Origin: Elusimicrobia bacterium HGW-Elusimicrobia-3
GTDB lineage: Bacteria > Elusimicrobiota > Elusimicrobia > Elusimicrobiales > UBA9959
Direction of reading: 5' to 3'
Assembly (NCBI GenBank): GCA_002840355.1
Contig: PHAL01000008.1
Location: forward strand, 1-60,740
DNA: 60,740 nucleotides
A program made the translations under genes and the position numbers. The first letter of the stretch is position 1; the number at the start of each line of letters is the position of its first letter. Below the pieces are notes generated by a model. The model was not told where the DNA came from. It worked only from the letters and a program-made list of their open reading frames with translations, and ran no database searches. Of the stretch, positions 33,755-41,801 are shown piece by piece.

Positions 33755-36700
33755 TCAGGCGGCGGCCTCGTCTTCCCTCTCGCCGCCCATATATTTCTTC
33801 CTGAACCAGACCTCCAGGTCGTCCATCAGCGAGTAGGTGACCGGCGTCATCAGCAGCGTGATGAGCAGCGACAGCGTCTGGCCGCCGATGATGACCATGG
33901 CCATCGTGCGGCGCGTGCCCGAGCCCGCGCCGGTCCCCAGCGCCGTGGGGATCATGCCGGCTATCAGCGTCAGCGTGGTCATCAGGATGGGGCGCAGCCG
34001 GGTCCGGTTGGCCTCTATCATGGCCTGGTGGCGCGGCAGGCCCTTGGCCCGCAGGGTGTTGGTGTAGTCCACCTGCAGGATGGAGTTCTTGGTCACGATG
34101 CCGAAGAGCATGAACATGCCCATGATGGAGAACAGCGTGAGGTTCTGCCCGGTGATGAACAGCGAGATGATGGCGAACGGTATGGTCAGCGGCAGCACGA
34201 TCATAATAGAGACCGGGTAGACGAAACTCTCGAACTGGCTGGCCAGCACGATATAGATGAAGATGAAGGCCAGGGCGAAGGCGATGCCGAATTCCTTGAG
34301 CATGTTGCCCAGCTCCTTGGCGCGGCCGTAGATGCCGGCCTTGTATTCCGGGGGTGCGTTCAGCGCTTTAAAAGCCTGCTCCGCCTGCGCGATCAGCCGG
34401 TTGACCGGGATGCCGTCCACGTTGGCTTTCACCTGCACGTTGCGCTGGCGGTTGAAGCGCGCTATCTGGGTGGGGCCCACCCCCTCGATAACCCGCGCCA
34501 CGCTGTCGAGGCGCGTAACGCGGCCGCCCGAAGCCGGCACCATCAGCGCCTCTATGGCTTCCATGCGGTCGCGGAAGCCTTCCTCGGCGCGCAGGCGCAC
34601 CTGGTACAGCTCGTCGCCGTCCTTGAACTTGGTGATGTCCTCTTCGCCGCCCACCAGCGTGCGCAGGGAGGTGGCGATGTCCTCCACCTTCACCCCCAGG
34701 TCGTGGGAGCGTCGGCGGTCTATCTCCACGCGGTACTCGGGCTTGGCGTAGGAGAAACTGGTGTCCACGTCCACGGCGCCTTTGACCAGGCGCAGCTTGT
34801 CGGCCACCGCGCTGGAATATTCGTTGAGCTTCTGCAGGTCGGGGCCTGAGATGTTGTACATCAGCTCTGAGTCGCCGCCGCCGAAGCCGCCCGCCGGCAT
34901 CACGGCCACGCGCAGGCCTTTGTACTTGCTCATCATCTCGCGCGAGGCCAGCAGCAGCTTCTGCATGGGCAGGTCGCGGTCCGCCAGGTCGTCGAGTTCC
35001 ACAAGGACGTAGCCCTCGTTGGTGGTGGACCCGCCGAAGTGGCCGCCGACCCCGGTGCCGATGGAGGAGAGGATGTTTTTGACGTGCGGCAGCTGCCTCG
35101 TCTCGGTCTCCACCTGGGCGAAGATCTGCTTCATCATGCCGAGGCTGGTGCCTTCGGGGGCGGTGATGTTGACCTGGTAGAGGCCGGTGTCGTCGGCGGG
35201 CATGAAGTCCTTGCCGAGGAACATGAACAGCGGGACCATGGAGATCATGATGAGCACGGCGTAGGCCACCATCCGCTTGCGGCGGGCCAGGGCCCATTCC
35301 AGCATCACGATGTACCTGGCGGCCAGCCACTCGTTGACGTGGTCGGTGAATATTTCCAGGCGGGTCTTGGCGCCCGGCTTGATCTTGAGGAACAGCGAGC
35401 AGAGCATGGGCGTCAGCGTCAGCGCCACGAAGACGCTGATGGACACGGCAAAGGCTATCGTGAGGCCGTAGCTCTTGAGGAAGCGGCCTATGATGCCTCC
35501 CATGTACGCCAGCGGGATAAAAATAACCAGGAGCGCCGCCGACATGGCCACCACGGCGAAGCCGATCTCCTTCGAGCCGTCCTGCGCCGCCTTCAGCGGG
35601 CTCATCTTGTGCTCCTCCATGTGGCGGTAGATGTTCTCCAGCATGACGATGGCGTCGTCCACCACGATGCCGACGGCTATCGTCAGGCCCAGCAGCGTCA
35701 TGGTGTTGATCGTGAAGCCCGCCGCCTGCATGAAGATGAGGGTGCCGATGAGCGAGGTGGGGATGGCCAGCGAGGAGATGATGGTGGAGCGGAAGTCGCC
35801 CAGGAACAGCAGCACCATCAGCGCCGCGAACACGGCGCCCAGCACCAGGTGCTCCGTCACCGTGTTGACCGAGTCCTTGATGAAGAGGCTCTGGTCGCCG
35901 ATGATCGTGGTTTCCACTCCGGACGGGATGGTCCCCTTCAGCTCTTCGAGACGCTCCTTGATCTTCTTTACCACGGCCACGGTGTTGGTGCCGGACTGCT
36001 TCTTGATCACCAGCGTGACCGACGGTTTGCCGTTGTAGTAGGAGGCCGTGGCCATGCGGGCCCCGGTGTCCTCCACGCGGCCGATGTCGGAGACGCGCAC
36101 CTGCGCGCCGTTGATGTTGGCGATGACGATGTCGTTGAAATCCTTGACGCTCTCTATGCGGCCGAGCGTGCGCAGTACGAACTCCTTTTCCTTCTGTTCC
36201 ACCTTGCCGCCGGGGATCTCTATGTTCTGCTGGGTGATGGCGTCCTTCACGGCCCGGATGGAGAGGTTCATCGCGGAGAGCTTGAGCGGGTTGACCACCA
36301 GGTGTATCTCGCGCTCGCGGCCGCCCACGATGTCTATGGCGCCCACGCCGCTGACGGTCTCGATATTCTCCTTGATCTTCTTCTTGGCTATCTGCGTCAG
36401 GTCTATGAGGTCCCGGTTGCCGGAGACCACCACGTTGAGCACGGCCTGGGCGCCGATGTCAAGCTTGCCTATCACCGGGGGGTTGGTGCCCTGCGGCAAC
36501 TGGGCCAGCACGGAGTTCACCTTGTCGCGCACTTCCTGGGCGGCGATATCGCCGTCCTTCTCCAGCACGAACTTGATCATCACCAGGCTCAGGCCCTCGA
36601 AGCTGGTGGAGTTGATGTCCTCTATGCCGGAGATCGTATTGACCGCCTCCTCGAGGGGCTTGGTGACGGAGGATTCTATCTCCTCGGGGCCCGCGCCGCG

Positions 36701-36853
36701 CAGCGAGGTCTGCACCATCACGTACGGGAATTCCACGTTAGGCATCAGGTCTATGCCCAGGCGCAGGTAGGCGAAGGCGCCCAGCACCACCACGGTGAGT
36801 ATCATCATCGTGGTAAAGACGGGTTTCTGTATGGAGATCTCGGTAATTTTCAT
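33755..36853 (-). CDS. RND efflux pump inner-membrane transporter (HAE1 type)
   Basis: 1032 aa, full length for AcrB/MdtB-type pumps. The start MKITEISIQKPVFTTMM is typical, the TM4 proton-relay pair is in GIVVDDAIVMLENIY, and the HAE1 pattern GAGPEEIESSVTKPLEEAV is conserved. Twelve TM helices and two large periplasmic loops. Drives drug/proton antiport with the adaptor (36927) and TolC part (37835). Last gene of the minus-strand operon, 73 bp after the adaptor. Confidence 0.93.
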   Translation of the reverse strand: MKITEISIQKPVFTTMMILTVVVLGAFAYLRLGIDLMPNVEFPYVMVQTSLRGAGPEEIESSVTKPLEEAVNTISGIEDINSTSFEGLSLVMIKFVLEKDGDIAAQEVRDKVNSVLAQLPQGTNPPVIGKLDIGAQAVLNVVVSGNRDLIDLTQIAKKKIKENIETVSGVGAIDIVGGREREIHLVVNPLKLSAMNLSIRAVKDAITQQNIEIPGGKVEQKEKEFVLRTLGRIESVKDFNDIVIANINGAQVRVSDIGRVEDTGARMATASYYNGKPSVTLVIKKQSGTNTVAVVKKIKERLEELKGTIPSGVETTIIGDQSLFIKDSVNTVTEHLVLGAVFAALMVLLFLGDFRSTIISSLAIPTSLIGTLIFMQAAGFTINTMTLLGLTIAVGIVVDDAIVMLENIYRHMEEHKMSPLKAAQDGSKEIGFAVVAMSAALLVIFIPLAYMGGIIGRFLKSYGLTIAFAVSISVFVALTLTPMLCSLFLKIKPGAKTRLEIFTDHVNEWLAARYIVMLEWALARRKRMVAYAVLIMISMVPLFMFLGKDFMPADDTGLYQVNITAPEGTSLGMMKQIFAQVETETRQLPHVKNILSSIGTGVGGHFGGSTTNEGYVLVELDDLADRDLPMQKLLLASREMMSKYKGLRVAVMPAGGFGGGDSELMYNISGPDLQKLNEYSSAVADKLRLVKGAVDVDTSFSYAKPEYRVEIDRRRSHDLGVKVEDIATSLRTLVGGEEDITKFKDGDELYQVRLRAEEGFRDRMEAIEALMVPASGGRVTRLDSVARVIEGVGPTQIARFNRQRNVQVKANVDGIPVNRLIAQAEQAFKALNAPPEYKAGIYGRAKELGNMLKEFGIAFALAFIFIYIVLASQFESFVYPVSIMIVLPLTIPFAIISLFITGQNLTLFSIMGMFMLFGIVTKNSILQVDYTNTLRAKGLPRHQAMIEANRTRLRPILMTTLTLIAGMIPTALGTGAGSGTRRTMAMVIIGGQTLSLLITLLMTPVTYSLMDDLEVWFRKKYMGGEREDEAAA

Positions 36854-36926
36854 GGTTGGCTCTTTATAACGGCGTAAGGAAAACCAGGTCTGCCGGCCCG
36901 CCCGGGCCGGCCGGCGCGGCGGTGCG

Positions 36927-37814
36927 TCAATTCTGCACTTTTATCTTGCTGCCTTCCTTGAGGCCGTAGAGGCCGAAGGTGATGACGTCCGAGCCTTCCT
37001 TGAGGCCGCTGACCTGCGTGAATTCGCTGGTCCGTATGCCGGTCTTCACCGGCTTGCGCGCCGCCAGGCCGCCGTCGGCCGGCACGAAGACGAAATCGCC
37101 GTCGTCCTGGCTGACAACGGCGCCGGCCGGTACGGAGAGGGCCGCGCCGCGAGAGGCTGTGATCAGGCGCACTTCGGCGAACATGCCCGACTTCAGGCGG
37201 GCTTCGGTGTTATCCACCAGCACCTCCACCACGGTATTGCGCGAGCGGGCGTCCACCACCGGGCTGACGCGGTAGACCTTGCCTCTGAAATTGCGGTCGG
37301 GAAAGGCGTCCACCTTGATGACGGCCGCCTGGTCCCTGAAGACCTTGCCGATGTACTTCTCGGGCACGTCCACCGCCACGCGCACCTGGCTCTGGTTCAC
37401 CACGAGGGCTACGGGGGTCTGGGGCGTCACGTTGGCGCCGGAGTCGAGGTAGACGCGCCCGACGACGCCGCTCAGCGTGGACGGCACCGGGGCGGGCTCG
37501 TAGACCACGCCGGGCTCGTCGCGCTCCACCAGCGCCACGGTCTCGTCCTTCTTCACCGGGTCGCCTTCCTTGAGCACGTTGCGCAGCAGTTTGCCGGAGA
37601 TGCGGGGGTAGAGGGTGGCCTCTTCGAGCGCCTTCACGGAGCCGGTCAGCAGGATATATTCCTGCAGGTTGCGGACGGCTACTTTCTCCGTTTTTACCAG
37701 GAAGCGGTCCTTCTCGAGTTTGTTGAGGGCCTCGGCCGCCTTGTTCTTGCAGCCGGCCGCCGGCAGCGCCGCGGCCAGCGTGAGGATGAGTAAGTTTAGT
37801 TTCGCTTTTTTCAT
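36927..37814 (-). CDS. RND efflux membrane-fusion (adaptor) lipoprotein
   Basis: 295 aa. The lipobox LPAAGC in the signal MKKAKLNLLILTLAAALPAAGCKN predicts lipid anchoring at Cys22. It has a lipoyl/barrel-sandwich core (LYPRISGKLLRNVLKEGDPVKK; RVYLDSGANVTPQTPVALV) and beta-barrel domain (VAVDVPEKYIGKV). It is shorter than usual because the coiled-coil hairpin is nearly absent. It links the pump to the outer-membrane channel. Confidence 0.88.
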   Translation of the reverse strand: MKKAKLNLLILTLAAALPAAGCKNKAAEALNKLEKDRFLVKTEKVAVRNLQEYILLTGSVKALEEATLYPRISGKLLRNVLKEGDPVKKDETVALVERDEPGVVYEPAPVPSTLSGVVGRVYLDSGANVTPQTPVALVVNQSQVRVAVDVPEKYIGKVFRDQAAVIKVDAFPDRNFRGKVYRVSPVVDARSRNTVVEVLVDNTEARLKSGMFAEVRLITASRGAALSVPAGAVVSQDDGDFVFVPADGGLAARKPVKTGIRTSEFTQVSGLKEGSDVITFGLYGLKEGSKIKVQN

Positions 37815-37834
37815 ATATTTTCCTTAAAGTCCGA

Positions 37835-39712
37835 CTATTCGCCCAGGGCCCATTTCAACTGCGCGTCCGCCGAGCAGGCGTCGTGCTGGGCCTGGTTGTA
37901 AAGGGTCTGCGCCCGGGCCAGGGCCAGCGTGGCGTCGTTGAGGTCCAGCTGGCCGGCCAGGCCGTTCTTGAACCTGACCTCGGTGGCCGCCACGGCCTTC
38001 CTGGCCTGCTCCACCGCGGTGCCCTGCGAGCCGAGCCGCTGGGCGGCTTCCTTCAGCGAGAGCCAGGCCTTCTTGAGATCTATCTTCACCCGGCGCTCCA
38101 TCTCGCGCAGGTTGGTGTCGGCTATTTGTTCCTGCAGTTTCGCCTGGCGGGTGCGGGAGCTGGTGGAGCCGCCGGCGAACAGCGGCAGGGAGAGCCGCAG
38201 CCCGGCGGTGGTGCTCCAGCTCTGGTCGGAGGGGGAGGGAAAACCGGAGTCGGCCTGCCCCTGGAAAGCCCGGCTGGCGAAGGCGCTCAGGTAGGGGAAA
38301 TGGCCGGCGCGCTCTATGCTGACCATCTCGCGGTACAGGTCGCGCTGGTATTTCATGTTGCGGTAGTCCGGCCGCGCCGCCAGCCCCGCCTTGTAAAGTT
38401 CGGTTATGTCGCCGGGGGCGCGCTGGCCGCAGCTGAAGCCGTCGGTCAGGTCTATCTCAGTTTCCGGGTCCAGCCCGATGAGGTTCTTGAGCTCCACCAG
38501 GCCGATCTCGTAGAGGTTCTGCGCCTGCGTCAGGGCGGGCTGGGTGTTGGAGACCTCCACCTGCTGGCGCAGCAGGGCCAGGTCGCTGGCCATGCCCTGC
38601 TTGTACTGCGCCTCTATCGTGGCCAGGTGCTGGCGCGCGAGGTCCAGGGATTCTTTCTGCACCCCGGTCATGGCCTTGGCCAGCAGGACCGAGTAGTAAA
38701 CCTGCTTTACCGAGCGGGCCACGGCCAGCTGGGCGGTCTTGAGCTGCTCCTCGCTGGCGCTGGAGTAGATGTTGGCCATCTTTATGCCGGTGGAGACCTT
38801 GCCGCCGGCCCACAGCACCTGCGAGGCATCCAGCGAGGCCGAGTAGACATTGTTGAGGCCGGATTTGATCTTGGTCCCGCCGATGAAGAAGGAGGGGGAC
38901 TCTATGTTGCGGGAGTACTGAGCGGCCAGGCCGATCTGGGGGAACACCGAACCCCAGTACTCGCTCACCTTTTCCTTATAAATCCGGCGCGTCTCCTCGG
39001 CCGTCACGACGGAAGCGTTGTTCTTCAGGGCCGCGCTCACGGCGTCCTCCAGCGAGAGCTGCTGCGGGGCCGCGCCGGCCAGCAGCGGTGAGAGCAGCAG
39101 CACCACCAGGGCGGCTTTCAGGGAGCGGGCGCCGCAAACTATCACCTTGGCCAGGCGGCCGGGCAGGCCCTTGTCGAGGCTGGCCACGCCGTTCTCCCGC
39201 GCCTCTATCATGAAATAGCCTATGACGGCGCTGATCAGGTGGATGATGTTCGCCGCGCCCTGGCGGGGAAGCACCTCTTTTTCCAGCATCACGCGCAGCG
39301 ACGCCCGGTTGCGGGCCTTAAGTTCCTTGGCCATGGCGGAGAGCACGCCGTCGGAGGGGGAGGCCATGATCTTGAGCGCGCATTTGGGCATGTCCGGGTA
39401 GCGCCGGATGAATTCCAGGTGGTTGGAGAGGATCTTCTCCAGGCGCTGCTCCAGGGTGAGGCCGGGTTTGCTGATATAGTTCTGCAGTTCCTGAAAATGC
39501 TTGGTGCCTTCCAGGAAGGTGGCCTTTATCAGTTCGTCCTTATCCTTGAAATAATAGTAGAGCACCGGCTTGGTGATCTTGAGCTTGGCCGATATCTCGC
39601 GCATCGACACGGCGTCGGGGCCTTTTTCGGCCATCAGCTCCACCGTCGCGTCCAGTATGCGCTGGCGGGTCTTGTCGCCTTTGGTGATCTTGGTTGCGGG
39701 TTGTTTGGTCAT
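37835..39712 (-). CDS. TetR-type regulator fused in frame to a TolC-family outer-membrane channel
   Basis: One uninterrupted frame; ATG 39712 (MTKQPATKITKGDK) is preferred to an upstream start at 39775 because GGTAGG precedes it and the frame upstream crosses the promoter. Residues 1-190 are a TetR repressor (helix-turn-helix VSMREISAKLKITKPVLYYYFKDKDELI). Then SLKAALVVLLLSPLLAGAAPQQ looks like a signal peptide, followed by ~400 residues of TolC (LSLEDAVSAALKNNASV; two coiled-coil repeats; LPLFAGGSTSSRTRQA). A DNA-binding domain in front of a signal peptide cannot reach the outer membrane as one chain, so an internal start (GTG at 39145, just before the signal) or processing is likely. First gene of the efflux operon. 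Confidence 0.85.
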   Translation of the reverse strand: MTKQPATKITKGDKTRQRILDATVELMAEKGPDAVSMREISAKLKITKPVLYYYFKDKDELIKATFLEGTKHFQELQNYISKPGLTLEQRLEKILSNHLEFIRRYPDMPKCALKIMASPSDGVLSAMAKELKARNRASLRVMLEKEVLPRQGAANIIHLISAVIGYFMIEARENGVASLDKGLPGRLAKVIVCGARSLKAALVVLLLSPLLAGAAPQQLSLEDAVSAALKNNASVVTAEETRRIYKEKVSEYWGSVFPQIGLAAQYSRNIESPSFFIGGTKIKSGLNNVYSASLDASQVLWAGGKVSTGIKMANIYSSASEEQLKTAQLAVARSVKQVYYSVLLAKAMTGVQKESLDLARQHLATIEAQYKQGMASDLALLRQQVEVSNTQPALTQAQNLYEIGLVELKNLIGLDPETEIDLTDGFSCGQRAPGDITELYKAGLAARPDYRNMKYQRDLYREMVSIERAGHFPYLSAFASRAFQGQADSGFPSPSDQSWSTTAGLRLSLPLFAGGSTSSRTRQAKLQEQIADTNLREMERRVKIDLKKAWLSLKEAAQRLGSQGTAVEQARKAVAATEVRFKNGLAGQLDLNDATLALARAQTLYNQAQHDACSADAQLKWALGE

Positions 39713-39719
39713 AAGAAAC

Positions 39720-39766
39720 TTACCTACCGGTAAATAAATTATACCAGACACCCCCGCGGCTGTCAA
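39720..39766 (-). promoter_or_regulatory. Consensus sigma-70 promoter and probable TetR operator of the efflux operon
   Basis: Minus strand: TTGACA (39766-39761), 17-nt spacer, TATAAT (39743-39738), both perfect. The palindrome ttacc-tacc-ggtaa (39720-39733) lies between -10 and the start codon at the expected transcription start. A TetR dimer binding there would repress the operon and so its own gene. Confidence 0.8.
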
Positions 39767-39773
39767 CTTGCCC

Positions 39774-39804
39774 AAAGGGCCCAGGCGGGACTGGGCCCTT
39801 TTCT
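39774..39804 (+). terminator. Terminator-like hairpin on plus strand, no gene upstream
   Basis: Stem aagggcccag / ctgggccctt followed by ttcttatt. No plus-strand gene precedes it, so it may instead shield the structured-RNA promoter region from antisense reading or be fortuitous. Confidence 0.45.
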
Positions 39805-39861
39805 TATTCTTGCTTAGGCCCTATGCCTCTATTGCCTTTGGTCAAGGTTGTATAGAATAGT

Positions 39862-39970
39862 AATGTAGTCGCAGCCCTTGTAATCCCCCGATCAGGCGGG
39901 GGAGCATCCACCGGCGGGCCTTAACCCGCTGTAACCAGGGGAAACGAACACCGTTCGTTTCTCTTTTTTT
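39862..39970 (+). ncRNA. Structured RNA element with intrinsic terminator (copy 2)
   Basis: Matches 10500-10606 block by block: cttgtaat, a C/G hairpin (ccccc-gatcagg-cggggg), agcatcca, stem gcggg-ccttaa-cccgc, gtaaccaggg. The terminator hairpin gaaacgaac / ttcgtttc ends in seven T. The two copies differ in sequence in every stem but keep pairing. A possible promoter has TATAGAAT at 39851-39858. The next gene starts 11 bases after the T-run, which strongly suggests control by premature termination in an mRNA leader. Ligand or effector unknown. Confidence 0.7.
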
Positions 39971-39981
39971 ATTTCGGTCGG

Positions 39982-40875
39982 ATGAACATAAGAATGAACA
40001 AAACCCTGCTCTTCTCCCTCCTCTTCCCGGCGCTGGCCGCCGCGGCCTCCGCGCAGTCCGAGCTTTCGGCCGGCGACCCGCTGGCCGGCACCGGCCCCTT
40101 CTCGGACCCGGCCTTCCAGGACTTCCTGGAAACCTCAGAGGACGGCTACCTGAATTCCAAGAACACGATGAATGTGCGCTCCGACTTCCGCGATTTCCGC
40201 GACGCCGTCATCTCCGCCCCCGTACTTTCGCTCAAGACCCCGCCCCCCGCCGAGGCCGCCCGCACGCGTCCCGAGGACAGGGCTGGCCTGCCGGTACTGC
40301 CCGCCGGCCACTACAAGGTGACTTTCGCCGGCGACAGCGGTCCGGTGGGTTCTTACGTGCGCCCGCTCAGCGGCGCCGGCGCCCGCTACGCCAGGGAATA
40401 CGTGCTGTTGGGCGTTTCCGTCAAGGGCGATTCCTACGATAAATTGCTGCCCCGGCTGGAGGCCGTCGGCCTGCGCTTCGCCGGCGAAAAGACCTCTTAT
40501 TCCGCCAGGAACAAGCGCACCGTGATACTCGGCTGGGCCCCTCTCGCCAGCCTGTCCCGCATCTCCAAGGTGGCGGGCGTGACCGGCGTGGTGGTGGAGA
40601 AGCGCAGTTCGGGCGTGCCGCTCAAAGCCCGCGTGCGCTTCACGCTCAAGGTGCCCTACCAGAACAGGCCCAACGCCTTCGTCCCGGCCTTCCTCAAGCG
40701 CCTCACCGACGAAGGCGGCTTCGCCGCGGAGAACTGGTTCCGCCTGCCGCATAAGGGCGCGGACTCCCGGTTCAGCGTGTTCGACGTGGTCGGCACGATG
40801 CCGGTAGACATGATAGGCGAGCTCTCCCGCTCCCCGTTCGTGGCCTCCGTGGAATTCAACGACAACTCCCTCTGA
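39982..40875 (+). CDS. Exported protein with two inhibitor-I9-like alpha/beta repeats
   Basis: 297 aa; ATG 39982 follows GGTCGG, and an internal ATG at 39994 is also possible. Signal peptide LLFSLLFPALAAAASA. After a ~75-residue linker come two similar halves. Each has a long strand, a helix, and a closing phrase of the form L-x-x-[IL]-[SG]-x-[LV]-x-x-x-x-x-V-x-x-V-x-V (ISKVAGVTGVVVEK and IGELSRSPFVASVEF), as in subtilisin-propeptide or ferredoxin-like domains. No protease domain is present. It sits directly after the structured RNA terminator, so its expression is probably governed by that element. Function unknown. Confidence 0.65.
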   Translation: MNIRMNKTLLFSLLFPALAAAASAQSELSAGDPLAGTGPFSDPAFQDFLETSEDGYLNSKNTMNVRSDFRDFRDAVISAPVLSLKTPPPAEAARTRPEDRAGLPVLPAGHYKVTFAGDSGPVGSYVRPLSGAGARYAREYVLLGVSVKGDSYDKLLPRLEAVGLRFAGEKTSYSARNKRTVILGWAPLASLSRISKVAGVTGVVVEKRSSGVPLKARVRFTLKVPYQNRPNAFVPAFLKRLTDEGGFAAENWFRLPHKGADSRFSVFDVVGTMPVDMIGELSRSPFVASVEFNDNSL

Positions 40876-40896
40876 CCCTGGCGCGACGCGCTCCGG

Positions 40897-40921
40897 CGGG
40901 CCGCTCCGGCGGCCCGTTTTT
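40897..40921 (+). terminator. Rho-independent terminator
   Basis: cgggccgctccggcggcccg stem-loop followed by ttttt, 20 bp after the exported protein gene. Confidence 0.8.
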
Positions 40922-40999
40922 ATGTCCAGCCGATAAAAGTTATAATTAATCCTCGGGCAACGCCGGCGCGGCTCCGCCGCCGGCCGCCCGGGTGCAATT

Positions 41000-41797
41000 A
41001 TGGACGAACACAAACATTCAAACGACGCGCGCCGCGCGCATAAGCCGCGCAAGGGCTACAGGGTGGTTTTCCTGCTGGCCTTCTCCGCCGGCCTGCTGGC
41101 CGAAATGCTGTTTTTCCTCCAGGCGCAGATGCGCGAGATAACGGTGCTGCTCAAAGAGGATTTCCGCATCGTCGTGGTAAAGGACCAGCGCTCCAAGGCC
41201 ACGCCCGAGACCGTCACCGCCGCCCTCGCCGCCATCAACGGCACCGAGCAGGCCGTTTTCGTCAGCCGCCAGGACCGCCTGGCGCGCCTGAAGGCCGAGG
41301 AGCCCGAGCTGGTGGCCTCCGTGCTGCCGCCCGGCACCAACCCAATGCCCGACACCTGGGAAGTGATCATCCGCGAGGAGGCGCTCGGCGACCTGAACGC
41401 CTGGACGGACGCGGCCTGGCGCTTGCCCGGCGTGGGCGACATCAAGTACAAGCCCCTCGAGGCCTACGCCATCATGCATTCCGTCTTCTACGGCCACCTG
41501 ATCACCCTGGGCCTGGCCCTCTCTTTCCTGGCCTTCATGATCATGGCCGCGATGACGCTGACGCACGGCCATACCCCGGCCACGCTGGCCGCCGCGCTGG
41601 GCGCGGACCGCAACTGGTATCTCGCCGGGGCCGGCGGCGGCGCCCTCTCCGCGCTGGCCGCCTACGCCGTGGTGTACCCGGTCAAGTACCTGAGCCCGGT
41701 CTGGGTCTGGCCCAACCCGGTGTGGCAGGTCGGGGTGATCTTCTCCGGCGCCCTGCTCGGCTGGTCCCTCTGCCAGTGGAAAAACGACAAATATTAA
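41000..41797 (+). CDS. FtsX-like cell-division permease
   Basis: 265 aa. A basic cytosolic N-terminus, TM1 at ~22-44, a ~110-residue periplasmic domain with LPPGTNPMPDTWEVI (the FtsX 'NPLP' pattern), then three TM helices. In the FtsEX system it passes ATP-driven signals to EnvC-type activators, and an EnvC-like gene follows four bases later, supporting the call. No ftsE lies next to it. Start ATG 41000; TTATAATTAA (about 40937) may be its promoter. Confidence 0.8.
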   Translation: MDEHKHSNDARRAHKPRKGYRVVFLLAFSAGLLAEMLFFLQAQMREITVLLKEDFRIVVVKDQRSKATPETVTAALAAINGTEQAVFVSRQDRLARLKAEEPELVASVLPPGTNPMPDTWEVIIREEALGDLNAWTDAAWRLPGVGDIKYKPLEAYAIMHSVFYGHLITLGLALSFLAFMIMAAMTLTHGHTPATLAAALGADRNWYLAGAGGGALSALAAYAVVYPVKYLSPVWVWPNPVWQVGVIFSGALLGWSLCQWKNDKY

Positions 41798-41801
41798 AGA
41801 C

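Noticed and set aside
35039-36877. 612-codon plus-strand open frame
   Set aside because: Antisense shadow of the RND pump; His/Asp/Gly-rich low-information translation.
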